Assembly (NCBI RefSeq): GCF_022479115.1 | Contig: NZ_CP092497.1 | Location: forward strand, 1,426,001 to 1,490,000 | Length of the DNA stretch: 64,000 bases | Direction: 5' to 3' | Source of the DNA: Amycolatopsis sp. EV170708-02-1 | Lineage (GTDB): Bacteria; Actinomycetota; Actinomycetes; Mycobacteriales; Pseudonocardiaceae | Shown: positions 55,982 to 64,000 of the stretch, in pieces | Position numbering within the stretch: the stretch's first letter is position 1 | Layout: every line of letters begins with the position of its first letter | The notes under the pieces: generated by a model | What the model saw: only the letters and a program-made list of their open reading frames with translations | Database searches by the model: none | What the model was told of the DNA's origin: nothing | Translations under genes and position numbers: made by a program

Positions 55982-57382
55982 ATGAGCGAGATGACGGGCA
56001 CGATCCCGGCGGGCTCGACCGAACGCTGGACCGACGGCAAGCGGTATCTGTGGCTGATCGGCCTGGTGGTGCCTTCGCTCGCGTTCCTGGCCATCGGCCT
56101 GCACGCGGCCACCGGCTGGGGCGTGTGGTTCTGGATCGGGCCGATCGTGATCCTGGTGATCGTGCCGCTGATCGACCTGGTGGCCGGGCTGGACCGCAGC
56201 AATCCGCCCGACGACGTGATCGAACGGCTGGAGCAGGATCGCTACTACCGGTGGATCACCTTCGCGTTCCTGCCCATCCAGTACGCGGGTTTCGTGGTGG
56301 CGTTCTGGCTGATCGCCCGCGGCGACCTGTCGGTCATGGACAAGGTCGGCCTGGCGATCTCGATCGGCTGCATCGGCGGGATCGGCATCAACACCGCGCA
56401 CGAACTCGGGCACAAGAAGGAGAGCCACGAGCGCTGGCTGTCGAAGATCGCGCTGGCACAGAGCTTCTACGGCCACTTCTACATCGAGCACAACCGCGGC
56501 CATCACGTCCGGGTGGCCACTCCCGAGGATCCGGCCAGCAGCCGGGTGGGGGAGAGCTTCTACCGGTTCTGGCCGCGCACCGTGTTCGGCTCGCTGAAAT
56601 CCGCGTGGGGCCTGGAGCGCAAGCGCTACGCCCGGCGCGACCGGCATCCGTTCCGGATCGGCAACGACGTGCTCAACGCCTGGCTGATGTCGGCGGTGCT
56701 GTGGGCGGCGATGACCGTGTGGCTGGGGCCGGGGATCCTGCCGTACCTGGTGATCCAGGCGGTGGTCGGGTTCTCGTTGCTGGAGGTCGTGAACTACATG
56801 GAGCACTACGGGATGCGGCGGCAGATGGTCGGCCAGCCGAACCGCCGCCGGTACGAACGCGTGGACCCCAGCCACAGCTGGAACTCCAACAACATCGCCA
56901 CCAACGTGCTGCTCTACCACCTGCAGCGGCATAGCGATCACCACGCCAACCCGACCCGCCGCTACCAGACGCTGCGCGATTTCGCGGAATCGCCGGTGCT
57001 CCCGACGGGCTACGCCGGGATGATCGTGCTGGCGCTGGTCCCACCGGTGTGGCGGCGCGTGATGGATCCGCGGGTGCTCGCGCATTTCGACGGCGACATC
57101 TCGCGCGCCAACATCCAGCCGTCGAAGCGGGCCAAGGTGCTGGCGCGGTACGGAACGCGGGTCACCGCGCCGTCCCGGCACGTCGCCGACACGCACGGCG
57201 ACGCCACCGAGGGCGGGATGTGCCCCGGCTGCGGCTACGTGTACGACGAGAAACTCGGCGACCCGCGGGAGGGCTTCCCCGCCGGGACCCCGTGGTCGGC
57301 GATCCCGGATTCGTGGTGCTGCCCGGACTGCGGGGTGCGGGAGAAGGTCGATTTCGTGGCACCGGGAAGGGTCGGCGCATGA
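55982..57382 (+). CDS. alkB: Alkane 1-monooxygenase (AlkB) fused to rubredoxin
   Basis: The 466-aa membrane diiron hydroxylase has several transmembrane helices and the four histidine signatures: HELGHK (140-145), EHNRGHH (169-175), NYMEHYG (271-277) and LQRHSDHH (314-321). A C-terminal rubredoxin (about 413-455, CPGCGYVYD and CCPDCG) supplies electrons in cis. It oxidises n-alkanes to 1-alkanols. AlkB-rubredoxin fusions are known in actinobacteria. ATG 55982 has GGAGGAGGG upstream. It overlaps the ferredoxin gene by four bases. Confidence 0.95.
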   Translation: MSEMTGTIPAGSTERWTDGKRYLWLIGLVVPSLAFLAIGLHAATGWGVWFWIGPIVILVIVPLIDLVAGLDRSNPPDDVIERLEQDRYYRWITFAFLPIQYAGFVVAFWLIARGDLSVMDKVGLAISIGCIGGIGINTAHELGHKKESHERWLSKIALAQSFYGHFYIEHNRGHHVRVATPEDPASSRVGESFYRFWPRTVFGSLKSAWGLERKRYARRDRHPFRIGNDVLNAWLMSAVLWAAMTVWLGPGILPYLVIQAVVGFSLLEVVNYMEHYGMRRQMVGQPNRRRYERVDPSHSWNSNNIATNVLLYHLQRHSDHHANPTRRYQTLRDFAESPVLPTGYAGMIVLALVPPVWRRVMDPRVLAHFDGDISRANIQPSKRAKVLARYGTRVTAPSRHVADTHGDATEGGMCPGCGYVYDEKLGDPREGFPAGTPWSAIPDSWCCPDCGVREKVDFVAPGRVGA

Positions 57383-57573
57383 TGAAGATCGAGGCGGACC
57401 GCGCGAAATGCGACGGCCTGGGCATGTGCGAAGCGATGGCGCCCGACTTCTTCGAGGTGGGGGACGACGGCACGGTCGTGGTGCTCGACGAGCGGCCCGG
57501 TGAGGAACATCGCCAGGACCTGTCGGCCGCCGTCGACGCCTGCCCTGTCCTCGCCCTGAAGCTGCGGGACTGA
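57379..57573 (+). CDS. Small 3Fe-4S ferredoxin
   Basis: The 64-aa ferredoxin has C-x5-C (CDGLGMC) and a distal CP (DACPVLAL), with the fourth ligand position replaced by alanine (EAMAPDFF), the pattern of 3Fe-4S ferredoxins that serve P450s. Its location between a rubredoxin-fused AlkB and a reductase suggests an extra or alternative electron route. Starts are ATG-ATG; the first overlaps the alkB stop. Confidence 0.85.
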   Translation: MMKIEADRAKCDGLGMCEAMAPDFFEVGDDGTVVVLDERPGEEHRQDLSAAVDACPVLALKLRD

Positions 57574-57575
57574 AC

Positions 57576-58784
57576 ATGACACTGGTCGTCGTGGGAGCGT
57601 CGCTGGCCGGGTTGCGCGCGGTCGAGGCGGCACGCCGAACCGGATACCGAGGGCGGATCGTGCTGATCGGCGCGGAGGAGCACCCGCCCTACGACCGGCT
57701 CCCGCTGTCGAAGTCGTTCCTCGACGCGGAAGGCGCAGGCAAGGTCGAGCCGTTCCACGGCGAGGACGCGTTGCGCGACGAGTTCGGCGTCGAGCTGATG
57801 CTCGGCGCCCCGGCGGACGGGCTCGACACCACCGCCCGCGAGGTGTCGGTGGCGGGGACGACGGTGCCTTACGAGGCGCTGGTGATCGCGACCGGCGCCA
57901 CCGCGCGGCGGCTGCCCGGAAGCGAAGGGATCGCCGGGGTCCACACGTTGAGGACCGCCGAGGACGCGCTGGCGGTCCGCGCGGCGCTCGACGGCGGGGC
58001 GCGCACGGTCGTGGTCGGGGCGGGTTTCATCGGTTCCGAGGTCGCCGCCGCGGCACGGAAGCGCGGGCTGCCCGCGACGATCGTCGAGGCGCTCGACGTC
58101 CCGCTCGTCCGGTCCGTCGGCGCGGAGGCCGGTGCGGTGTGCGCCGCGCTGCACCGGGAGGCGGGTACGGAACTGAGGTTGTCCACCACGGTCACCGGCC
58201 TGGAGTCCGAAGGCGGTGTGGTGACCGGCGTCCGGCTTTCGACCGGCGAGGTGCTGCCCGCGGATCTGGTGGTCGCCGGCATCGGCGTCGTCCCGGCCAC
58301 CGGGTGGCTGGCCGGGAGCGGGGTGCCTTTGCACGAGCTCGACGGCGGCGTGATGTGCGACGCCACGCTCGCGACCGGGGTCCCCGGCGTGTACGCCGCC
58401 GGGGACGTCGCCCATGCCGCGAACCCGTTGTTCGACGGCGAGCCGATGCGGCTGGAGCACTGGACGAACGCCGCGGAGCAGGGTGCCGCGGCCGCTCGTC
58501 ACGCGCTCGCGCCGGAAGCGGCGAAGGCGCTGTCCCCGGTGCCGTATTTCTGGTCGGACTGGTACGACCACCGGATCCAGTTCGTCGGCACCCCGCGCGC
58601 CGACGAGGTGGTGGCCGCCGTCCCGGAGTCCGGTGGTTTCACCGCGCTGTACCGGCGCGGGGACCGGATCGTCGGGGCGCTGACCGTCGACCGGCCGCGC
58701 GAGATCATGAAGTACCGTCGGCATATCGCCGGGCGGGCGCCGTGGCCGGAGGCGCTGGCGTTCGCGGCGGGAACGGCGGCTTAG
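57576..58784 (+). CDS. FAD-dependent ferredoxin/rubredoxin reductase
   Basis: The 402-aa pyridine-nucleotide-disulfide-fold reductase has an FAD motif (VVVGASLAGLRAVEAARR), an NADH motif (VVVGAGFIGSEVAAAARKRG) and the GVYAAGDVA segment. It passes electrons from NAD(P)H to the ferredoxin or to the rubredoxin domain of AlkB. It starts two bases after the ferredoxin stop. Confidence 0.92.
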   Translation: MTLVVVGASLAGLRAVEAARRTGYRGRIVLIGAEEHPPYDRLPLSKSFLDAEGAGKVEPFHGEDALRDEFGVELMLGAPADGLDTTAREVSVAGTTVPYEALVIATGATARRLPGSEGIAGVHTLRTAEDALAVRAALDGGARTVVVGAGFIGSEVAAAARKRGLPATIVEALDVPLVRSVGAEAGAVCAALHREAGTELRLSTTVTGLESEGGVVTGVRLSTGEVLPADLVVAGIGVVPATGWLAGSGVPLHELDGGVMCDATLATGVPGVYAAGDVAHAANPLFDGEPMRLEHWTNAAEQGAAAARHALAPEAAKALSPVPYFWSDWYDHRIQFVGTPRADEVVAAVPESGGFTALYRRGDRIVGALTVDRPREIMKYRRHIAGRAPWPEALAFAAGTAA

Positions 58785-58929
58785 AAGGTGTCTTCCGAGC
58801 GAAGGCCGACGACGGCGGTGACGGCACGCGCGCGCGTCTTTTTCGGCCGGAGGCCTCGGATCGGCGGACGTTTGCCGCTGACATGGCTGGCTTAAAGCCG
58901 AAAGCGCGCTGGGAAAGGCACAGCTTAGA

Positions 58930-59556
58930 ATGACGATCATGAGTGAGGCACCGGTCACGGGCGGTCCGTACCGTCAACCGATCGTCGCGTCGGCGATCGA
59001 GCTGACCGTGCGTTCCGGCTGGGCCTCGGTGACGATGAGCAAACTCGCGGAGATCGTCGGCGTCAGCCGCCAGACCGTCTACAACGAACTCGGCTCGAAG
59101 ACCCAGCTGGCCGAAGCGATGATCTCGCACGAACTCGCCCGGTTCCTGTCGGTGGTCCGGGAAGCGTTCGAGCGGCACCCCGAAGATCTCGTCGAGGCGA
59201 TCCACGACGCCGTCCGCGGTGTCCTCGAACTCGCCGACGACAACCTTCTGCTGCGCGCCATCGTCTCGGCCACGCACGGCGCCGACACCGAGCTGCTGCC
59301 GCTGCTGACGGTGCGGGCCGGGAGCCTGCTGAGCGAAGCGACCGTCATGCTGCGCGGCCGTGTCCGCGCCTACGGTCCGTCGCTGGACGCCGCGCAGCTG
59401 GATGTGGCGATCGACGTCGTGGTCCGGACCGTGCTGAGCCACATCATGCAGCCGTCGGACACCCCGGCGCGCACGGCCGACGCCCTGGCGTGGATGGCTT
59501 CACGCGTGCTCGGCGCGACGACGACCCGGTCACTGCGGCATCCTGCGGAGAATTAG
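58930..59556 (+). CDS. TetR-family regulator of the alkane operon
   Basis: The 208-aa TetR protein has an HTH at about 36-60 (MSKLAEIVGVSRQTVYNELGSKTQLAEAM). It sits downstream of the AlkB system in the same orientation, as in other actinobacterial alk clusters with a 3' TetR gene. It likely binds the inverted repeat around the alkB promoter and senses an alkane-derived ligand. Two ATGs (58930, 58939) are possible. The 145-bp gap before it has a weak ACGCGC/GCGCGT-CTTTTT hairpin, so it may have its own promoter. Confidence 0.82.
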   Translation: MTIMSEAPVTGGPYRQPIVASAIELTVRSGWASVTMSKLAEIVGVSRQTVYNELGSKTQLAEAMISHELARFLSVVREAFERHPEDLVEAIHDAVRGVLELADDNLLLRAIVSATHGADTELLPLLTVRAGSLLSEATVMLRGRVRAYGPSLDAAQLDVAIDVVVRTVLSHIMQPSDTPARTADALAWMASRVLGATTTRSLRHPAEN

Positions 59557-59919
59557 GGCCGCGGTCTCCGCCGGGGTCGAGCGGGTGTTGTCGATACGCA
59601 CGTGATCGTGGCGCTCGATCAGGTCCTCGGCGTGGGCGCGCCGCGCGCCGTCGGTGTTCATGACGTAGTCGCGGTTGAGTTCGAGCAGATTGGCACGGGA
59701 GAAGCCGAGGTCGCGCTTGCTGGGTTTGCGGTCGAGGCGGAGCTCGGTGGTGTTCCGTTCGAGGCGCTCGTCGAGATCGGCGTACAGCTCGACGAACCGC
59801 GTCCGAAGATCACGACGACGTCCACTCGGCCACGGTAGCGGGGCCGTGGTTTTGCCTACGGCACGTACCGAACCGAGGTGACCCAGTGCGGACCATGATC
59901 GACGGAGGATCGGGGACAC
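59530..59919 (-). pseudogene. 5'-truncated kinase-like gene
   Basis: The open frame of 129 aa contains, from about residue 40, FVELYADLDERLERNTTELR, KPSKRDLGFSRANLLELN and HDHVRIDNTRSTPAETAALIL. This looks like the C-terminal two-thirds of a small P-loop (shikimate-kinase-like) phosphotransferase. No Walker A is present upstream. The first ~38 residues look like random reading of flanking DNA that includes an arm of the 27-bp inverted repeat (59891-59951). In the +1 frame just upstream a VDVVVIFG stretch suggests an additional frameshift. I regard it as a remnant, but a translated short protein cannot be excluded. Confidence 0.45.
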
Positions 59920-59951
59920 TCAACGTCCCCGATCCTCCGTCGATCATGGTC
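59891..59951. repeat. Perfect 27-bp inverted repeat with 7-nt loop
   Basis: Arms 59891-59917 and 59925-59951 are exact reverse complements around ACTCAAC, the best-preserved member of the 7-nt-loop family. It lies at the 5' end of the truncated kinase gene. Confidence 0.8.
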
Positions 59952-59983
59952 AGGTCGCCCAAGCCTGGCGGCCGACACGTCGA

Positions 59984-60028
59984 GTGGGGAAGATTTCGGA
60001 CAGTGAACGTCCGGAATCCTCCCCGCAC
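59984..60028. repeat. Seven-nt-loop inverted repeat (loop AGTGAAC)
   Basis: Arms 59984-60001 and 60009-60028 pair with about three mismatches around AGTGAAC and share the GGAC/GTCC closing pairs. It lies 32 bp after the previous repeat and 79 bp before the DUF1905 gene. Confidence 0.6.
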
Positions 60029-60107
60029 AGCCGATGTCGGCGCCTCCGAGGCATCGAGGCGAGCCGGGCAGCCCGGAATTGTCGGTCCCGTATGCGACGC
60101 TTCACCG

Positions 60108-60410
60108 ATGATCGTCGTGTTCGATGCCGAGCTCTGGGTCTGGGACGCCCGCCGAGGGGAGACCTGGACCTTCGTCAGCCTGCCGCAGGACATCTCCGAG
60201 GAGATCCGCGAGATCACCGACGGGCCGCGTCGCGGGTTCGGCGCGGTCCGGGTCCAGGTCGGTATCGGCGGCAGCAAGTGGAAGACGTCGATCTTCCCGG
60301 ACGCCAAACAGGGTGCCTACGTGTTGCCGGTCAAGAAAGCGGTCCGCAAGGCCGAGGGAATCGAGGAAGGTGATGTGGCGAAAGTGACCGTCGAGCTGAT
60401 CGACCTCTGA
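60108..60410 (+). CDS. DUF1905-domain protein
   Basis: The 100-aa protein has the family pattern FDAELWVWDARRGETWTFVSLP, GFGAVRVQVGIGGSKWKTSIFP and YVLPVKKAVRKAEGIEEGD. DUF1905 is a small beta-barrel domain of unknown role, often beside YdeI-like modules. ATG 60108 begins the recognisable domain; there is no strong ribosome site, so it may be leaderless. It is convergent with the ArsR-type gene, three bases away. Confidence 0.8.
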   Translation: MIVVFDAELWVWDARRGETWTFVSLPQDISEEIREITDGPRRGFGAVRVQVGIGGSKWKTSIFPDAKQGAYVLPVKKAVRKAEGIEEGDVAKVTVELIDL

Positions 60411-60413
60411 CTG

Positions 60414-61394
60414 TCAGAGCAGGCGTTCACCGAGCGGCGTCGTCAGATAGAGGACGGTGCGGCCGGAGCGTTCGCGCGTGACGAGTCCGCTGTCCCGCAG
60501 GACCTTGAGGTGCTGGGAAACGGCGCTCGGTGTCACGCCCAAGACGCGCGCCAGGTCGGTCGTGGTCGCGGGGGAGGACAGCGCCGTCAGGAGAGTGGCT
60601 CGCATCCGGCCCAGCAGCCGTATTGTGGCGGACCCGGGTGCCCGGGTTCCGGCGGCCCACAGGGTGCCGGTTCCCCTTGCCGGATAGCGGATCGTGGTCT
60701 GGGTCGACGTGTTCTCCTTGACGAGGACATACGGCGACCCGAGGACGACCGGCATCAGCACGAGCCCACCCGGCCCCCGGGTGACGACGCGATGCTGATC
60801 GCGCCACCGCTCGCCGGCCAGGATCACCCGGTCGTCGTGCCAGCGCAGATCCGGATGCAGGTCCGCGAACAGCCGCTCGGCACCGCCCGCGGTCAGCGCC
60901 CGGGCGTGATACCCGACGTCCGCGTCCAGCACCGCCCGGATCCTCGGCCAATGCGGTGCGACAAGGCGGTCGTGGGCGGCACGCAGTTCGTCGGCGACCT
61001 CCCGCAGTCCGGACGCGGGGTCGGCGGCGAGGGCCACGACAGCGGGCGGAGGCGTCGCGCCGAAGATCCGGCCGAGGCTCGCCCTGACTCGGTCTTCAGG
61101 GGTCCGTTGCAGGGCATCGAGGTCGTTTTCGAGGGAGTCACCAGAGTTTCGCGGGGCCGGGACGAGGAACTCCGGCCAGCCGAGCCTGCCGGTCACGACC
61201 AACGGCCAGGTACGCGAAAGGTCGAGTGGCTCGCGATCGAGTTCTTCGCGCGCCCACCGCAGCCAGGGCAGGTTGACCGCGTTCCGGTCGATCCCGGCGA
61301 GTTGCTGCAGACCGGCCACGGTCTCGGACAGTGGCGAGATCGCGAACCGGGTCGCGGCCAGTTCGGCGACACCGACTTCGATGGTCATCGGCAT
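60414..61394 (-). CDS. ArsR-type transcriptional regulator with large N-terminal domain
   Basis: The 326-aa protein carries a C-terminal winged helix (LLTALSSPATTTDLARVLGVTPSAVSQHLKVLRDSGLVTRERSGRTVLY) of the ArsR/SmtB class. The ~230-residue N-terminal domain is typical of DUF5937-containing actinomycete regulators. There are no metal-binding cysteines of the ArsR kind, so it probably senses an organic ligand. It is divergent from the MFS exporter at 61461 and likely represses it. ATG 61394 is chosen; the frame extending to 62534 is antisense to the exporter. Confidence 0.8.
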   Translation of the reverse strand: MPMTIEVGVAELAATRFAISPLSETVAGLQQLAGIDRNAVNLPWLRWAREELDREPLDLSRTWPLVVTGRLGWPEFLVPAPRNSGDSLENDLDALQRTPEDRVRASLGRIFGATPPPAVVALAADPASGLREVADELRAAHDRLVAPHWPRIRAVLDADVGYHARALTAGGAERLFADLHPDLRWHDDRVILAGERWRDQHRVVTRGPGGLVLMPVVLGSPYVLVKENTSTQTTIRYPARGTGTLWAAGTRAPGSATIRLLGRMRATLLTALSSPATTTDLARVLGVTPSAVSQHLKVLRDSGLVTRERSGRTVLYLTTPLGERLL

Positions 61395-61460
61395 CGCCCG
61401 AGTATGTAGGCACGAGCTAAATGGTGTCCCCGGAACGCCGGACCTCGCCACGATCCGATC

Positions 61461-62645
61461 ATGCGCACTCTGCCTCGCGCCTATCGGCGGCTGTGGTGGG
61501 CCACCGGGATCGACAGCCTCGGCAACGGCGTCTTCACGGCGGCGCTGCCCTTGCTGGCGGTGACGGTGAGCCACGACCCCAGAGACGTCGCCCTGGTCTC
61601 CGCCGCGACCTATCTGCCGTGGCTTCTGCTGTCGCTCCCCGCCGGCTCCGTCGTCGACAGGGTCGACCGGACGACCCTCATGTGGCGAACGCAGGCGCTC
61701 CAGGCCCTGATCGTCGGCGTCCTCGCGGCGCTCGTGGCGGCGGGGATGATCAGTGCGCCCGTGCTCGTCCTGCTCGCGTTCGCGCTGGGCGCGTGCGACG
61801 TCTTCTACGACAACGCGGCGCAAACGGCGGTCCCTGATCTCGTCCCGAAGGGCTTGCTGCACCGCGCGAACGGCGGACAGCAGGTGGCGATGATCGTGGG
61901 CAGGCAGTTCCTGGGCCCGCCTCTCGGCAGCCTCTTCTTCGCACTCGCCTGGACGTTGCCGTTCGCCGTCGACGCCGCGTCGTTCGTCCTCGCCGCGGTA
62001 CTTCTGGCGAAGCTGCCCGGACGACGCGGCCGGGCGGAAAGCGTGAAGGTCCTCGACGGGGTCCGGTGGCTGATGAGGCACCGCCTGCTTCGTGCTCTCG
62101 CGTTGCTGCTGGGCATCAACACCTTCTGCGGTCAGCTCGGGAACGCGACGCTCGTCCTGTTCGTGACCGACGTGCTGCATCTCGGCGCGGGGGTGTTCGG
62201 TCTGCTGCTCGCCGGTGCGGCGATCGGAGGCGTCGTGGGCGGGTTGGTGATCACGCGGCTGGTCGCCTGGCTCGGCGACCTCCGCGCGCTCCTCGTCTCG
62301 CTCGCCGTGAACGCCACCGTTTTCGTCGGAATGGGGTTCAGCCCGAACGTCGTCGTCCTCGGCGGGCTCTTCGCGGTGAGCAGTTTCGTGACGACCATCT
62401 GGAACGTCGTCACCGTCGGCGTCCGGCAACAGGAGGTGCCGTCGACTCTGCTCGGCCGGGTCAACAGCGTCTACCGGCTGCTCGGCTGGGGACTGATGCC
62501 GCTCGGCGCGCTGGCGGGCGGGCTGCTCGCGCACAGGTTCGGGCTTCGCGTTCCCTATCCCGTCGCGGGCCTCGTGCGCGGCGTCGCGCTCCTGGCCGCG
62601 CTTCCGGTGCTGATCCCGGCGATGCGGGACGCTACTCCTCGGTGA
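61461..62645 (+). CDS. MFS exporter
   Basis: The 394-aa protein has about 12 membrane helices of the DHA3-like group (RLWWATGIDSLGNGVFTAALPLLAV, LPAGSVVDRVDRTTLM, YDNAAQTAVPDLV). It probably exports a drug or metabolite. The 66-bp gap to the divergent ArsR-type regulator should contain both promoters. No clear ribosome site precedes the ATG. The 3' end overlaps the convergent small gene by 14 bp. Confidence 0.85.
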   Translation: MRTLPRAYRRLWWATGIDSLGNGVFTAALPLLAVTVSHDPRDVALVSAATYLPWLLLSLPAGSVVDRVDRTTLMWRTQALQALIVGVLAALVAAGMISAPVLVLLAFALGACDVFYDNAAQTAVPDLVPKGLLHRANGGQQVAMIVGRQFLGPPLGSLFFALAWTLPFAVDAASFVLAAVLLAKLPGRRGRAESVKVLDGVRWLMRHRLLRALALLLGINTFCGQLGNATLVLFVTDVLHLGAGVFGLLLAGAAIGGVVGGLVITRLVAWLGDLRALLVSLAVNATVFVGMGFSPNVVVLGGLFAVSSFVTTIWNVVTVGVRQQEVPSTLLGRVNSVYRLLGWGLMPLGALAGGLLAHRFGLRVPYPVAGLVRGVALLAALPVLIPAMRDATPR

Positions 62646-62853
62646 GTTCGGCCAGCTGATCCGCGGCGTCCTGGTTCCCAGCCGCGGCCAGCCGCCGCAG
62701 TTCGTCCAGCGCGCCCAGTTCGGTCGCCGTTTCGATCAGCTGGTCTGCTGCGTCGCTGCTGCCGCCGTCGGCCAGCCGCCGGAGTTCGGCCAGGTCACCG
62801 CTTTCGGCGGCCTCCTGGATCCGTTCGTCGATGGCGTCCTGCTCAGCGCTCAT
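62632..62853 (-). CDS. Small two-repeat acidic protein
   Basis: The 73-aa helical protein is made of two similar ~26-residue units (SGDLAELRRLADGGSSDAADQLIE and LGALDELRRLAAAGNQDAADQLAE), resembling TPR/Sel1-like alpha repeats. ATG 62853 lies two bases after the stop of the P450 gene, so translation is probably coupled. The function is unknown. Confidence 0.65.
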   Translation of the reverse strand: MSAEQDAIDERIQEAAESGDLAELRRLADGGSSDAADQLIETATELGALDELRRLAAAGNQDAADQLAELTEE

Positions 62854-62855
62854 GG

Positions 62856-64000
62856 TCACCAGGTTACGGGCAGTGCGTACACCCCGTAGACGGAACCGTC
62901 GTGCTTGAAGTCGATCTCCGACAGGTCGGCCGCGAGCCGGAGCGTGGGGACGCGCCGGTACAGCGTGCCGTAGACGACCTGCAGTTCCATCCGGGCGAGC
63001 GGCTGGCCGAGGCATTGGTGCACGCCGAAACCGAAGGCCACGTGACGGCGGGAGTCGCGGCGGAGGTCGAGCCGGTCGGGGTCGGGGAAGACGTCGGGAT
63101 CGCGGTTGCCGATGTCGTTGGCGAGGATGATGCCCTCGCCCGCCCGGATGACCTGGCCCGCGATCTCGATGTCCTCGAGCGCGACCCGGCGGCGTCCGTT
63201 GTGCGTGATGTGCAGGTAGCGCAGCAGTTCTTCGACGGCGGAGGCGACCAGCTTCGGGTCTTCGGTCTCGCGAAGGAGAGCGAGCTGATCCGGGTGTTCG
63301 AGCAACGCCAGCGTGCCGAGCGCGATCATGTTGGCCGTCGTCTCGTGCCCGGCGATCAGCATCAGAACGCCCATCTGGGCCGCTTCCTCCCGGGTCAGTT
63401 CACCGGCGCGGATGCGCTCGGTGAGGCCGGACAGGAGATCGTCGCCGGGCTTCCGGAGCTTTTCGCCGATCAGCTCGCCGAGGTACTCGCCCAGCGCGGC
63501 ACCCGCGGCGGCTTTCGCCTCGGGGCCGGTCTCACGGTTGATCAGGACGTTGCTGTTGTCCTGGAAGAACTCGTGATCCGCGTAAGGGACACCCAGCAAC
63601 TGACAGATCACCAGGGAGGGCACGGGAAGCGCGAACGCCGTGACGAGGTCGGCGGGGTTCGGCCCGGCCAGCATCTCGTCGATCAGGTCGTCCACGATCT
63701 TCTGCACGCCGGGCCGCATGGCCTCCACGCGTTTGATGGTGAACGGCGCGGTCACCATCCGGCGCAGCCGGGCGTGTTCGGGGTCGTCCATCAGGATGAA
63801 ACTGATGGAGCCACCTCGCAGTGGTGTCGGGCTCGGATAGCCGGGCCGGGTGATGTCGGCGCTGATGCGGGGATCCGAGAGCAGTTTCCGCTGGTCGGCG
63901 TACCGGGTCGCGAGCCACGGCGTGCTGTCGTCCCACAGCCGGACCCGCGCGAGCGGGGTTTCCTCCTGCAGCGACCGGATGGCGGGCGGCGGGTCGAACG
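62856..64000 (-). CDS. Cytochrome P450 (5' end outside the window)
   Basis: The 381 residues present run in one frame to the window edge (starting FDPPPAIRSLQEETPLARV). P450 signatures are AGHETTAN (I-helix oxygen-binding), the ExxR motif in VEELLR and the haem loop FGFGVHQCLGQ with the cysteine ligand. It resembles soluble actinobacterial CYP105/107-type enzymes. The internal ATG at 63791 (MDDPEHARLRR) is not the start. No ferredoxin gene is adjacent in the window; the 3Fe-4S ferredoxin at 57379 belongs to the alk operon but could serve it. Confidence 0.93.
   Translation of the reverse strand, partial: FDPPPAIRSLQEETPLARVRLWDDSTPWLATRYADQRKLLSDPRISADITRPGYPSPTPLRGGSISFILMDDPEHARLRRMVTAPFTIKRVEAMRPGVQKIVDDLIDEMLAGPNPADLVTAFALPVPSLVICQLLGVPYADHEFFQDNSNVLINRETGPEAKAAAGAALGEYLGELIGEKLRKPGDDLLSGLTERIRAGELTREEAAQMGVLMLIAGHETTANMIALGTLALLEHPDQLALLRETEDPKLVASAVEELLRYLHITHNGRRRVALEDIEIAGQVIRAGEGIILANDIGNRDPDVFPDPDRLDLRRDSRRHVAFGFGVHQCLGQPLARMELQVVYGTLYRRVPTLRLAADLSEIDFKHDGSVYGVYALPVTW

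Noticed and set aside
60414..62534. 706-aa frame extending the ArsR-type protein
   Set aside because: The N-terminal ~380 residues are antisense to the MFS exporter; the regulator domain starts at 61394.

Overview
The window is high-GC actinomycete chromosome. GTG and TTG starts, leaderless-looking promoters, LacI/CebR-type sugar regulation, the furA-katG pair and the arrangement of the catabolic operons suggest a Pseudonocardiaceae-type soil saprophyte (Amycolatopsis-like). That assignment is inference from style, not from a search. No rRNA, tRNA, CRISPR array or prophage was seen.

Layout. 1-825 has no supportable gene but four strong inverted repeats. 826-2079 (-) and 36976-38229 (+) are two nearly identical DUF222/HNH (13E12-type) genes inside a duplicated ~1.39 kb unit; each is preceded by a perfect LexA-type SOS palindrome. 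2478-4097 is an ABC-F protein with a possible attenuator leader, and 4525-5829 a secreted glycine-rich beta-helix protein. 5882-11655 is a cellobiose module, cebR divergent from cebEFG-bglC with CebR operators, but cebE is frameshifted. 11881-33304 is a large L-arabinose/arabinan locus: a LacI regulator with three matching operators, a YtfQRT/YjfF-like furanose ABC transporter, araB (frameshifted)-araD-araA, a ChvE-GguAB-like transporter, then secreted GH51, GH43-AbfB and GH2-LamG hydrolases. 33426-36783 holds small hypothetical genes and an MFS exporter.

38341-50310 is a 4-hydroxyphenylacetate (homoprotocatechuate) meta-cleavage locus. HpaB/HpaC make the catechol; HpaD (frameshifted), HpaE, an HpaG-RraA fusion, HpaH and HpaI take it towards pyruvate and succinate semialdehyde. 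An MHS-type transporter and GntR and IclR regulators accompany them. 50668-53366 is furA-katG with a strong terminator. 53419-55790 is a SnoaL-like protein coupled to secreted propeller-like proteins. 55982-59556 is an alkane hydroxylation operon: AlkB-rubredoxin fusion, 3Fe-4S ferredoxin, reductase and TetR. 59530-64000 contains a truncated kinase-like gene, a DUF1905 protein, an ArsR-type regulator divergent from an MFS exporter, a tiny repeat protein and a cytochrome P450 that runs off the window.

Two features stand out between genes. One is a family of long inverted repeats with exactly 7-nt loops, usually closed by GGAC/GTCC, whose arms differ from copy to copy. The other is a set of 21-bp-period tandem repeats with inverted partners, found after three operons. 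Three catabolic genes (cebE, araB, hpaD) each carry one net frameshift in a C-rich run, so sequencing error must be excluded before calling them pseudogenes.
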